This document shows, one piece after another, positions 37,354-44,878 of a stretch of 64,000 nucleotides of DNA (the stretch's first letter is position 1; each line of letters begins with the position of its first letter). This DNA is from Candidatus Contubernalis alkalaceticus (GTDB lineage: Bacteria > Bacillota > Dethiobacteria > SKNC01): assembly GCF_022558445.1 (NCBI RefSeq), contig NZ_CP054699.1, positions 2,310,001 to 2,374,000 on the forward strand. Direction: 5' to 3'. A program made the translations under genes and the position numbers. The notes under the pieces were generated by a model that searched no databases, was not told the DNA's origin, and was given only the letters and a program-made list of their open reading frames with translations.

Positions 37354-37662
37354 CTAAACACTACACTTCAACTTCAATTCATCCTGCATCTTCAAAATAA
37401 TATCCTTATTTCCTTCATATTCTTCCAATAAATCCTCATACTTATCATAATCTTCAGCCTCTAACGCCAAATGTCTTAACATCTGTAACTCTTTCTGCTT
37501 CAGCAACAATTTCTCAATCTCTTCATCAACTATCATATAGTAATATTTCTCTCCACACTCATAACAACAAAAATAATGACGACTCACATTCTCGTCCACC
37601 TTTTCCACTAAAACACTCTCAATCCTAAAATCATACCCACACTTATCACAAATAGCATCCAT
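37354..37662 (-). CDS. Small zinc-ribbon phage protein
   Basis: 102 residues, ATG overlapping the stop of the upstream gene. It has two C-x2-C knuckles, CDKCGYDFRIESV and CCYECGEKYYY, that should bind one zinc ion. The rest is helical and acidic (EIEKLLLKQKELQMLRHLALEAEDYDKYEDLLEEYEG). The neighbour at 37662 has the same knuckle layout, so the two may be related or act together. Function unknown; nucleic-acid or polymerase binding is possible. Confidence 0.62.
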   Translation of the reverse strand: MDAICDKCGYDFRIESVLVEKVDENVSRHYFCCYECGEKYYYMIVDEEIEKLLLKQKELQMLRHLALEAEDYDKYEDLLEEYEGNKDIILKMQDELKLKCSV

Positions 37663-38174
37663 TAAACCAAACCCCCTTGAAGAAGGTCAAAAAACATTTC
37701 CTCCCACATATCCATCAATACATCATACCTACTATCTAAACACTCTAACTTATCCTTCAATTTGAATATATCATTATTCAATTCAAAAGCACTTTCCTTA
37801 TCGCCCAACCTCAAACTAATCTCTTGCTCAACCTTCTGCTCTTCAATAATCCTACTAACTTCCATCATCTCATCACTCACAACATTCATCTGCTCTATCA
37901 AATAATTCCACTGGCACTGAACTTCCCAACCAGCCCATTCCAAAGCTTCTGACAATCTATCTCCAACACATTTCTTTTCCTTTTTTACTTCCTTTTTAAT
38001 CTCACCGCAACCTACATCTTGTCCACACTCACCGCAAACAAATGTTAATTTAACAACATCATCCAACACTTCTTCTTCTATAACCATTTGAACATCAACA
38101 AATAAACTTCCGCATTTATCGCATTTATTTATTTCCTTATTATCTTTTATAAAAGCCTCAATTTTTTTAGCCAT
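37662..38174 (-). CDS. Zinc-ribbon and coiled-coil phage protein
   Basis: 170 residues, ATG 7 nt after GAGGGG. The N-terminal part has CDKCGSLFVDVQ and CGECGQDVGCGE, a four-Cys zinc ribbon. The C-terminal ~100 residues are a helical coiled coil (EMMEVSRIIEEQKVEQEISL, NNDIFKLKDKLECLDSRYD). It is paired with the 102-aa zinc-ribbon protein at 37354. Function is not known; the architecture is compatible with a transcription or assembly accessory factor. Confidence 0.62.
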   Translation of the reverse strand: MAKKIEAFIKDNKEINKCDKCGSLFVDVQMVIEEEVLDDVVKLTFVCGECGQDVGCGEIKKEVKKEKKCVGDRLSEALEWAGWEVQCQWNYLIEQMNVVSDEMMEVSRIIEEQKVEQEISLRLGDKESAFELNNDIFKLKDKLECLDSRYDVLMDMWEEMFFDLLQGGLV

Positions 38175-38396
38175 CTATTTCCCCTCTCTCTTAATCAATA
38201 TCTCAACCAAATCAACTAAACCTTCAAAATACTTGTCCACTCTATCACCTAATTCATCAACCTTTTTCTCATATTCGCATATCTTATAATCAATATCCTT
38301 AAACAAACTATCCATCCTACTACCCAATTCATCAAACTTACTATCAGAATACTCAACATTAGCTTCCAAAATATCACAAATCTCTGTTTTATCCAT
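38175..38396 (-). CDS. Small coiled-coil phage protein
   Basis: 73 residues from ATG 38396, chosen because GGAG lies 6 nt upstream; the ATG two codons earlier abuts the ribosome site. Almost entirely heptad-like (SKFDELGSRMDSLFKDIDYK, YEKKVDELGDRVDKYFEGLVDL). It probably forms a trimer or dimer. The 43615 gene has a similar plan. Function unknown. Confidence 0.55.
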   Translation of the reverse strand: MDKTEICDILEANVEYSDSKFDELGSRMDSLFKDIDYKICEYEKKVDELGDRVDKYFEGLVDLVEILIKREGK

Positions 38397-38405
38397 AGTC
38401 ATCTC

Positions 38406-38771
38406 CTAACTAAACCACTTAGGTTTTTTAACATAAACAATATTATTTATCTTATTCCCCAGCAAATCATCTAAATCCAGCTGGAAATTATTTTCGTTTA
38501 TTAATTTTCTAATCAAATCATTCTTTTTCTTATCATCATCTGAAATACTTCCACTTCTTTTCTCAATATAATCCTCAAACTTTTTATAAAACTTCTTAGC
38601 ACCATCCGTATAAGAAGCAAACATCTTACAAACACATTCACAAATCTCTTTCAACTCATCCATATCCTCAATACTATCCAAATACTCCAATAACTCACCC
38701 TCAACTTGTTCCCAACCTTGCCTAGCTGCCTTGATTTCTTCCTCAAAAAATTGTTTTAAGTAAATATTCAT
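38406..38771 (-). CDS. Phage hypothetical helical protein
   Basis: 121 residues, ATG after AGGGGGAG and overlapping the upstream stop by 1 bp. Mostly acidic helix (EEEIKAARQGWEQVEGELLEYLDSIEDMDELKEICECV). A short disordered Ser/Asp/Lys patch follows, then a C-terminal DLDDLLGNKINNIVYVKKPKW. No family recognised. It lies in a tightly packed operon of small genes. Confidence 0.55.
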   Translation of the reverse strand: MNIYLKQFFEEEIKAARQGWEQVEGELLEYLDSIEDMDELKEICECVCKMFASYTDGAKKFYKKFEDYIEKRSGSISDDDKKKNDLIRKLINENNFQLDLDDLLGNKINNIVYVKKPKWFS

Positions 38772-39004
38772 TAATTTTTCTCCCCCTTGGTAGGTATTTT
38801 ACTTATTTGAAATTCTATTTGTTTAATCCGTTTGTTCAATCCATCGTAAAGATGTTTATTAGCCTCCCTACTGGCCTTTAAAATCAACTTTTCTAAATCC
38901 TCAACACTCAAATCAGATACTTTCTTAGATTCAACTACTTCCTCCACAATCTCATCAACAACACTATCCTTCAAATCACTCATTCGTTTTAAAAGATCGC
39001 TCAA
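38771..39004 (-). CDS. Small phage protein, helical
   Basis: 77 residues with a TTG start about 7 nt after AGAGGGGG; an internal ATG (38983) is a possible alternative start with no ribosome site. The sequence is helical and charged (DSVVDEIVEEVVESKKVSDLSVEDLEKLILKAS). The start overlaps the end of the AUA-start gene upstream. Function unknown. Confidence 0.5.
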   Translation of the reverse strand: MSDLLKRMSDLKDSVVDEIVEEVVESKKVSDLSVEDLEKLILKASREANKHLYDGLNKRIKQIEFQISKIPTKGEKN

Positions 39005-39164
39005 CTTTTATCCCCCTCTTCCTTAACTCCCTAACTTTAATTTCCTGCTGTCTAATTTTTGACTCTTCCATGAAATCTTTTAACATCTCATCAAAACTAA
39101 TATTTAATTTTTTCTTAACAAAATACCGAAAAGGAACATGCTTAATCTCATATTTGTCTTTTAT
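38976..39164 (-). CDS. Small basic phage protein, probable AUA start
   Basis: 62 residues from ATA 39164, six bases after AAAGAGGTG and directly after an in-frame TAA. The only ATGs are at codon 27 and later. The protein is basic and helical (KHVPFRYFVKKKLNISFDEML … KIRQQEIKVRELRKRGIKV), compatible with a small DNA- or RNA-binding protein. The frame runs without interruption into the next gene. It is one of six phage genes with an AUH-type start in the same ribosome-site context. A gene finder restricted to ATG/GTG/TTG would miss it. Confidence 0.55.
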   Translation of the reverse strand: MKDKYEIKHVPFRYFVKKKLNISFDEMLKDFMEESKIRQQEIKVRELRKRGIKVERSFKTNE

Positions 39165-39183
39165 TTAAAACACCTCTTTATAT

Positions 39184-39210
39184 AAAAAATAGGGGAGCGA
39201 CCAACTCCCC
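39184..39210 (-). terminator. Hairpin terminator in the leader of the 39164 gene
   Basis: GGGGAG and CTCCCC (39192-39197, 39205-39210) form a 6-bp GC-rich stem with a T-rich tract on the minus strand (39190-39184). It lies only ~10 bp before the Shine-Dalgarno of the small-gene operon. This suggests attenuation or read-through control rather than a simple gene end. Confidence 0.7.
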
Positions 39211-39319
39211 ATTTGAATCGTGAGCGTAAATCAATTACTCAACAAACAAATAGCAACGTTAAGCAGAACGTTAACTATCTTCCTAATTTTTTACCATTTA
39301 AAATAAATTCAACTTAAAA

Positions 39320-39345
39320 AACCCTTTAAACATGGGGATCACAGG
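39320..39345 (-). repeat. Isolated copy of the 47.9-49.5 kb array element
   Basis: AACCCTTTAAACATGGGG matches the CCTTTATTTATGGGG core of the array, in the same orientation. It lies in the gap between the GIY-YIG gene and the small-gene operon (39211-39420), which has no gene. Confidence 0.45.
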
Positions 39346-39420
39346 GTTAGATAACTCGGCTCCTATATCACTCTACCCTCCTTCCTCAAGGATTTAGGTT
39401 CAATTAGCCAATTTGATTAT

Positions 39421-39449
39421 AAAAAAATGCTGCATCGAGTGACACAACA
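39421..39449 (-). terminator. Terminator after the GIY-YIG gene
   Basis: A 9-bp stem (TGCTGCATC / GACACAACA, three G-U pairs on the minus-strand RNA) with loop GAGT, then seven T residues on the minus strand. It starts 16 bp after the stop codon. Confidence 0.7.
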
Positions 39450-39464
39450 TATACCTATCATATA

Positions 39465-40169
39465 TTAACTTACATTTGCTTCTTCTAATGCTTCAGCATT
39501 CTTTAAATCTTCCTCATCCCAATGTATCGGAACAACTACTCCATTCAACAATTTACTATTTTCCATCCACTTTATATAGTCTAACACCTGGTCAATCTTC
39601 CATTCGACAGGCCATGGCATCCCGTTGTAATCCATATCCAACAGATACTTTCTAACATAACCATCATATTTTTCCTCATGTTTGATATGCTCCAATTTTA
39701 ATTCATTATTTTTTTCCGATTTCTCATCAATATAACGCTTGTCTCTAAGATTGAAATAAAACAAACTATCATTAACCAAAGTGACTAAATTAATATTCAT
39801 CCTCTTACCCTTAACTTTAACCTTGTAATCAATCCTAAACCGCCAACCTTGATTACTTAGATACCGACACACAGCATATACAATTTTGTCTTTGTCAGTA
39901 ATCACATTATAGATTTTATATAACTGGTCATACCCAAATATATTATCCAATTCCTTCCACCTTAAATATCTCTCATCAACCTCATCAATTATTTTAAACT
40001 CAAAACTATCCTTACCCAAATCGTTAAAATCAGCCTGCAATTCCTGATTATAATGTTTGCCATTCTCAAGTTGACTCATATGCGTATCAAATCTAGCAAA
40101 CGCATTTTTCGCACTACCAATATATACCATCCCGTTTTCTATGTTCTTGATTTTATAAATCTGACCCAT
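39465..40169 (-). CDS. GIY-YIG endonuclease-domain protein
   Basis: 234 residues, ATG 12 nt after AAAGGAGG. The N-terminal ~95 residues are a GIY-YIG domain: IYKIKN then VYIGSAKNAFARFDTHMSQL, HYNQELQADFNDLGKDSFEF, with catalytic Tyr/Arg/Glu positions in place. The C-terminal ~140 residues (RYLSNQGWRFRIDYKVKVKGKR …) are not recognised and may bind DNA. Such nucleases in phages are often homing enzymes or degrade competitor or host DNA. It stands alone between two terminators' worth of spacer and the primase-helicase gene, with a promoter not assigned. Confidence 0.85.
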   Translation of the reverse strand: MGQIYKIKNIENGMVYIGSAKNAFARFDTHMSQLENGKHYNQELQADFNDLGKDSFEFKIIDEVDERYLRWKELDNIFGYDQLYKIYNVITDKDKIVYAVCRYLSNQGWRFRIDYKVKVKGKRMNINLVTLVNDSLFYFNLRDKRYIDEKSEKNNELKLEHIKHEEKYDGYVRKYLLDMDYNGMPWPVEWKIDQVLDYIKWMENSKLLNGVVVPIHWDEEDLKNAEALEEANVS

Positions 40170-40255
40170 TGTTTTATATTTCCTCCTTTTAAATTTTTAT
40201 TGGTTTTATTTTTTATATTTTTTAATTAAAAAAGAGACCTCATTTATGAAGTCTC

Positions 40256-42916
40256 TTAACTATCTGAATCCATATATCTAAAACTAGCCTGTTTCAATGG
40301 AAAGTTAGAAAACAAATATACCTTACTATCATTTCTTAACAGTCTGGCTCTTCCGACAGCCTGTTCTAATTCTGATTCTATAAACCACAACTGAATATTC
40401 CTTAGTTCTTTATTCTCATAAGTCATAAACCAGAAATTGTAATATCTCCAATTTATCTCTTGATACTTCATTTCTGCATCGTTAATCTCTACACCCAAAG
40501 CAATAGCAAACATCATGTAAACTATCTCATTTAGATGGGGAGTTCCAACGACAGCAATATCTTGTCCGTTGTAACAATCATTTCCATCTAAACCACCAAA
40601 ATTCAATTCAGATTCAGATTCTTTGTGTGATTTATAAGTGATGATTGATATATCTCCAACAAGATTTTTTACTTTCTCAAACAATTCTTCATCATTCTTT
40701 AAACAATCTCTGGAAAAACTTCTCTCAGGATATTGAAGTAATTCTCCTTGATACTCAGCTTCCCTACAGAGATGGTATCTTAATCTATCACCAAAAACTT
40801 TTTGATAAATCTGCTCATTAGCAGTAGCACTTAGGATTATTATTTTAGTCTTTGGTAATTCGTGTTTAACTATATATTGGATGATGTCTGATTCAGAATA
40901 AAATCCTTCAACAGTCATCTTATTTTTATCGGGATTATACCTATATGCAGCACAACTTTTTAAAAACCCAATGACATTAGAATTAATCTCATTACCTACG
41001 TCTGCCACCTGGCTCTCAAAGTTATGTTCGTTATCTAAATTTATAGGTTTTACTTTAGAATACGTCATATAAAAAGTATCTAATAAAATATCTCTATATT
41101 TTTGACTAACTTCTCTTTTGTCGTAACTAGATATATATTCAATCTTCTGTATCTTCAGCAAATCCTTAACAGTCACTTTTTGTATTTTAAATAACGTCTT
41201 AATAATGTCCTCATCAATTATGATATTATGATTGCTAAATTGATCTTCCTGGAAATATAACAACCTATCATGAGTTGTTATAATATGGCCTTTAAACTCC
41301 TTCAGCAAATCAAGTTTATTAATATAATCAATTAAACTAGATATATTCTTCTCTTTTGCCATTTTTCTAATAAATTTACTGGCAATATATGTAGCTCCCA
41401 AAGCATAAAGTCTCTCAATTTCTAACTTCACATTTTGAGGTAATTTTTCCGGCAAAACAGGAGTTTTTAATACATCATACCCCTGTTCCTTACACCTATC
41501 ATAAATCTCATCTTTGAGTTTATGGGTAGGAACCGCAATTATATAAGGTTTATCTGAAGATTCTAATAATTCAATATATAACTGTGACTTTCCTATTCCA
41601 GTTTGAGCTACTAAAACATGAATATTATCATCTTTTGCTTTCTGGATATTAACAAACTTCTCTTTTAAATCCCTCTCGGCTTCCTGTAAACTAACAAAAT
41701 CTAAATCATTATCTAACTTAACGATAGTATTCCTTTTTGTCTTAGCTGTTAAGATCATATTTTTAGCATGTTCACAATCATCAGCAAGCGGACAAAAGTT
41801 TTCACAACGCATAGGAGCATAATCCATCTTTTGGATATAATTTACATAATAACCCCAGTCTTTTTCGGTATAACTATCAAATTCAATATTATTTAGAATT
41901 TCCAAAAACTTCTTGGAACCACTCTTAACCTGACATAGATTTGTAGCCATTCCAAAAAGTTCATTGTGATAACACCATCTTTCACCCTCGGCAAATTGCC
42001 GGTATAATTGACATCGATTAGATAAATCATCGAAGTTAAAATTTCTAATCAAATCTCTCCTGCCAGTTTTAGTATTGGTAGGAGAAAAAGTTACAGAACC
42101 ATCTTTTTTTACTTTCTTGATTTTTTCAGTAAAATAAACAACATATTTATTTTTTGAAATTCTGGGGGCATCTTCTATATTATATATATATATAGGACTT
42201 GCCCCTGAAATTTCAATTTTTGTATTTTCATAATCTTCATCTATCAATTCTACCCAAGGCAAACCATTTTTTAACTCAATTCCTACTTGTTCAGCATATT
42301 TCTTTATAAGCCTTAAATAATTAATTTTGTCTGTGTCTCTATAATATTCCACTAAAGACAACATCAAATCACTTATATTAAATACTGCTTTGTCAATATT
42401 CTCATTAGTATAAATTAAACCTTTTCCACCAAAAAACATCCTACAGCAATCCTTACAACTTATATCACACTCTGGAAATATTTCCATCAAAGCCAACTGA
42501 ATTATTTTAGCAATTCTACTGTCAGTGATTACTACATCGTTACAGAGTGCCACCCTAAATTTATTTTTATTAACTGAGGAAAAGGTCTCATAAGCAAAAC
42601 TAATAGGTAATCTATACCTATCAGCTCTGGTTTTAACATCTTCCCAAGTTATGCCATTGTCAAAATCTAAAGCGAATACTTGTTGACTCCTAAAATTAGC
42701 AATTTTCCTTTTTCCATCTGTGAAAGTGGAAGGACACCAACTTAATCCTTTCTCTCCAGTCAAAACTGCTAGATTTTTTAATTTGTTGTTATTAATTAAC
42801 TTTGGTATTCTGCTGCTTATTATTGCGATTGATTTTTTGGCAGGTTTACTGTAAAATCTCTGATTGTCTAAACTTACATTAATCATTAGTTCATTTGTTG
42901 TTGCGACGTTTAACAT
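40256..42916 (-). CDS. Primase-like/SF2 helicase fusion (phage replication protein)
   Basis: 886 residues, ATG after AAAGGAGG. Residues ~75-190 contain FALDFDNGITWEDVK and YETFSSVNKNKFRVALCND, resembling the catalytic core of AEP-type primases. A Cys cluster CENFCPLADDC (371-381) may bind zinc or an iron-sulfur cluster. The C-terminal half is an SF2 helicase: Walker A AQTGIGKSQ (~437-445), IIIDEDI (~565), ILSATANE (motif III-like) and QAVGRARLLRND (motif VI). It is the only obvious replication enzyme of the phage, so it probably opens and primes the origin while host polymerase copies. The family-level function is supported; the primase activity is inferred. Confidence 0.75.
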   Translation of the reverse strand: MLNVATTNELMINVSLDNQRFYSKPAKKSIAIISSRIPKLINNNKLKNLAVLTGEKGLSWCPSTFTDGKRKIANFRSQQVFALDFDNGITWEDVKTRADRYRLPISFAYETFSSVNKNKFRVALCNDVVITDSRIAKIIQLALMEIFPECDISCKDCCRMFFGGKGLIYTNENIDKAVFNISDLMLSLVEYYRDTDKINYLRLIKKYAEQVGIELKNGLPWVELIDEDYENTKIEISGASPIYIYNIEDAPRISKNKYVVYFTEKIKKVKKDGSVTFSPTNTKTGRRDLIRNFNFDDLSNRCQLYRQFAEGERWCYHNELFGMATNLCQVKSGSKKFLEILNNIEFDSYTEKDWGYYVNYIQKMDYAPMRCENFCPLADDCEHAKNMILTAKTKRNTIVKLDNDLDFVSLQEAERDLKEKFVNIQKAKDDNIHVLVAQTGIGKSQLYIELLESSDKPYIIAVPTHKLKDEIYDRCKEQGYDVLKTPVLPEKLPQNVKLEIERLYALGATYIASKFIRKMAKEKNISSLIDYINKLDLLKEFKGHIITTHDRLLYFQEDQFSNHNIIIDEDIIKTLFKIQKVTVKDLLKIQKIEYISSYDKREVSQKYRDILLDTFYMTYSKVKPINLDNEHNFESQVADVGNEINSNVIGFLKSCAAYRYNPDKNKMTVEGFYSESDIIQYIVKHELPKTKIIILSATANEQIYQKVFGDRLRYHLCREAEYQGELLQYPERSFSRDCLKNDEELFEKVKNLVGDISIITYKSHKESESELNFGGLDGNDCYNGQDIAVVGTPHLNEIVYMMFAIALGVEINDAEMKYQEINWRYYNFWFMTYENKELRNIQLWFIESELEQAVGRARLLRNDSKVYLFSNFPLKQASFRYMDSDS

Positions 42917-42931
42917 TCAAACCTCCTTTTT

Positions 42932-43111
42932 TTACGCTGTTTTTAATTTAAAATTTTTAATTTCCTCCAAAATTCCATCATCAAACCGAAATACGAAAAC
43001 TGTATCATGCATTTTTTTTCGGTCTGGCTTAATATCAATAATCTGATAACCATTTTTTAATAAATGTCTTGCCAGTTGTGGAGTAAAAACTAATTTTGCT
43101 TCCTTAATCAT
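42932..43111 (-). CDS. Small DUF5659-like protein (single repeat)
   Basis: 59 residues from ATG 43111, 7 nt after GGAGGAG; a GTG/ATG nine codons earlier lacks spacing. The sequence KEAKLVFTPQLARHLLKNGYQIIDIKPDRKKMHDTVFVF is one copy of the unit found twice in the neighbour at 43104. The ATG overlaps that gene's stop (ATGA-type). The fold is a small alpha/beta DUF5659-like unit; function unknown. Confidence 0.65.
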   Translation of the reverse strand: MIKEAKLVFTPQLARHLLKNGYQIIDIKPDRKKMHDTVFVFRFDDGILEEIKNFKLKTA

Positions 43112-43508
43112 TTTTTTTCTCCTCCAACCCAATCTCATCTAAATCTTCCTCCAACCCACTCACATTCTCAAAAACAAATACTATTCTCTCAGGATTATCT
43201 TTATTTTTTTTAATATCAATAACCTCATAACCCATTCCCAACAACCTCCTAGCAATCTTTGGATTAAAAATCAATTTAGCATTTGCTGTTTGTTGCTTTA
43301 GATTTTTTTTGAGTCCTCTCAGATTTCCTAATTTACGTATTGTTTTTAAATCTTCTTCTAATCCATCCATATCTTTAAAAACGAATATTGTTTTATCCGG
43401 CTGATGCTTATTTTGCTTAACGTCTAAAATTTGATAGTTTAATCTCAATAAACCACTTGCTAATTTACCACTAAAAATTAATTTGACATCTGAACCTTGA
43501 TATGCCAT
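43104..43508 (-). CDS. Tandem-repeat DUF5659-like protein
   Basis: 134 residues from ATG 43508, chosen because GGAGAG lies 7 nt upstream. Two ~48-residue copies: VKLIFSGKLASGLLRLNYQI … KTIFVFKDMDGLEEDL and AKLIFNPKIARRLLGMGYEV … RIVFVFENVSGLEEDL. A third copy is the next gene (42932). The family is small phage/clostridial proteins of unknown role. The three units arose by duplication and partial separation. They are transcribed with the primase-helicase gene downstream. Confidence 0.7.
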   Translation of the reverse strand: MAYQGSDVKLIFSGKLASGLLRLNYQILDVKQNKHQPDKTIFVFKDMDGLEEDLKTIRKLGNLRGLKKNLKQQTANAKLIFNPKIARRLLGMGYEVIDIKKNKDNPERIVFVFENVSGLEEDLDEIGLEEKKND

Positions 43509-43614
43509 TGACCATCTCTCCATTCTTTTTTTAATATAAAACTTGACTATCTATTTTAAATCTGTTATACTAATGTTAGGTATTTATGCCTAAATCACAA
43601 AAAAGTTTTTTTTA

Positions 43615-43950
43615 TTAGAGAGCATACTTTCTTGTTCTCTTTTTTGTATTTTTGTTATCATTTTGGAATACTTTAGATTCTAAACTATCTAATCTCTTTC
43701 CAGTATCTCGCAATTCATCTTTCATCACTTTTGCGTTTTTGTTCAAACAATCCAAATTCACATTAATCTTCTTCAACACCTTCCCAACGTCAGCCAAAGT
43801 ATTATTTATACCTCTAAACATCTCTTCTTCTTTTTTTGCTCTTTCCGCTGCATCCACAAACCATTTGTCCACCATTTGTTCGTATCTATCACACATTTTA
43901 TCAAGCCTAGTCTCTAAACTCTCTATCCTCTCAGTATTTGTCTTTGTCAT
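43615..43950 (-). CDS. Coiled-coil phage protein
   Basis: 111 residues from ATG 43950, 6 nt after GAGGTG; a GTG three codons upstream overlaps the ribosome site. It is a nearly continuous coiled coil (RIESLETRLDKMCDRYEQMVDKW … NNTLADVGKVLKKINVNLDCL … LRDTGKRLDSLESKVF) with a basic C-terminus (NTKKRTRKY). The plan resembles the small coiled-coil protein at 38175. It is preceded by a hairpin-rich leader. Function unknown; multimerisation or DNA binding are possible. Confidence 0.6.
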   Translation of the reverse strand: MTKTNTERIESLETRLDKMCDRYEQMVDKWFVDAAERAKKEEEMFRGINNTLADVGKVLKKINVNLDCLNKNAKVMKDELRDTGKRLDSLESKVFQNDNKNTKKRTRKYAL

Positions 43951-44109
43951 TTTTCTCACCTCACTTTCTTAGTTTAGTTATATTTTGAATCTTTGTTTTA
44001 AAAAATAATGGCAGCTGAAATGACTAGTTCCAGCCACCACCGACATTTAACAATGTCTCAGAAAAATCAATTAGTATTTTAATCTCCTAAACAGGAGAAT
44101 AAAACCATT

Positions 44110-44140
44110 AAAAAAGTTGGCGGCAGCATCAACTACCGCC
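44110..44140 (-). terminator. Intrinsic terminator upstream of the coiled-coil gene
   Basis: GGCGGCAG (44119-44126) pairs with CTACCGCC (44133-44140) across a 6-nt loop, with one G-U. A run of six T residues follows on the minus strand. Confidence 0.75.
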
Positions 44141-44312
44141 CATTATCAAATAAAAATTTAAGGAGTATTTTGTTGACAATGGGTTTTAGCCAACAAAAAC
44201 GGGTTTATTAAATCCCAAAACTACTAAGAAATAGTTTCAGGTTTTAAACTTTTTAAAGGTTTTGCGGGCAGTATTAACCACCCGCAAAGAGGAAAATAAT
44301 ATAATGTTAAAA

Positions 44313-44337
44313 TTGTAACATACCGGATATGTTACAA
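44313..44337. promoter_or_regulatory. Perfect 10-bp palindrome (possible operator)
   Basis: TTGTAACATA and TATGTTACAA flank CCGGA, four bases after the stop of the HTH gene. There is no T run adequate for a terminator, so a protein-binding site is as likely. The adjacent HTH protein is an obvious candidate binder. Confidence 0.5.
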
Positions 44338-44340
44338 ACT

Positions 44341-44562
44341 CTATAAACTTTTTTGTTTTTGTTGTTCAAATAAATCTACAAAATAATATGTTAGCTTTAA
44401 AAAATTGCTATTCGATAAATTTTCTCTGCCTGCTTTGAAATGACTCAATCTAGTTTCATGTATCCCTAATTTATTGCAGAGCCATCTAGCTTTGATTCCG
44501 TTTTCTTTTAAATATTTATCTAATTTTTTTCTCAGGCAAGATTGATCCTGGAAAGTATACAT
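44341..44562 (-). CDS. Small HTH protein (Cro/CI-like)
   Basis: 73 residues, ATG with AAAGGA about 11 nt upstream. The middle has an HTH-type pattern ENGIKARWLCNKLGIHETRLSHFKAGRE and the rest is helical. It is the only clear DNA-binding regulator in the prophage. Size fits Cro or Arc-like early regulators; a CI-like lysogeny repressor with a C-terminal domain is absent. It has its own SigA-type promoter (44640-44668) and ends at a palindrome that may be its operator. Confidence 0.7.
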   Translation of the reverse strand: MYTFQDQSCLRKKLDKYLKENGIKARWLCNKLGIHETRLSHFKAGRENLSNSNFLKLTYYFVDLFEQQKQKSL

Positions 44563-44639
44563 TTTTAATTCATTCCTTTCTAATTAATTAATTTTGAGTA
44601 ATCGTAAAAAACTTGCATTAAAATATATTAAAACTTTAT

Positions 44640-44668
44640 ATATTATCACTGTTATTGTTAAAAGTCAA
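44640..44668 (-). promoter_or_regulatory. SigA-type promoter of the HTH gene
   Basis: Minus-strand TTGACT (44668-44663), 17-bp spacer, TAATAT (44645-44640). About 78 bp separate the -10 from the ATG. Confidence 0.72.
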
Positions 44669-44683
44669 GCAAAAATTTTTTTA

Positions 44684-44733
44684 AAAAGAGAATGTGGTAC
44701 CATCGCAATAATCTAAGTATTGCTCCCACATTC
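44684..44733 (-). terminator. Terminator after the phage RNA polymerase gene
   Basis: GAATGTGG (44690-44697) and CCACATTC (44726-44733) form the outer stem, CAATA/TATTG the inner one, and five T residues follow on the minus strand. The gap 44734-44878 otherwise holds the element at 44771. Confidence 0.8.
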
Positions 44734-44770
44734 CCTTCTCATATTGTAAAAAGTAAAATAATGGCTGTAA

Positions 44771-44797
44771 CTCCCATTCTATAAGGGTTTATAACAC
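44771..44797 (+). repeat. Inverted-orientation copy of the array element
   Basis: CTCCCATTCTATAAGGG followed by TTTATAAC matches the array core in the opposite orientation to the copies at 47.9-49.5 kb. It lies between the RNA polymerase gene and its terminator-proximal region. Confidence 0.4.
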
Positions 44798-44878
44798 TTT
44801 TTCTAAAAATTAATTTGTGTTAAAAATCGCTGAAACCCTTGTATTTATTGACTTTTTGACAGTTTCCTAAATAAAACT

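Larger units (their letters stand above)
43981..44340 (-). other. Hairpin-rich intergenic region
   Basis: No gene is seen in these ~360 bp. It holds at least four inverted repeats: GGCTG/CAGC with TTATTTTTT (44010-44036), GACATT/AATGTC (44042-44057), GGCGG-AG/CTGCCGCC with T6 (44110-44140, terminator) and a 10-bp perfect palindrome TTGTAACATA (44313-44337). A GC-rich TGCGGG/CCCGCA pair lies at 44267-44290. Small RNAs or layered terminators are possible. Confidence 0.55.
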
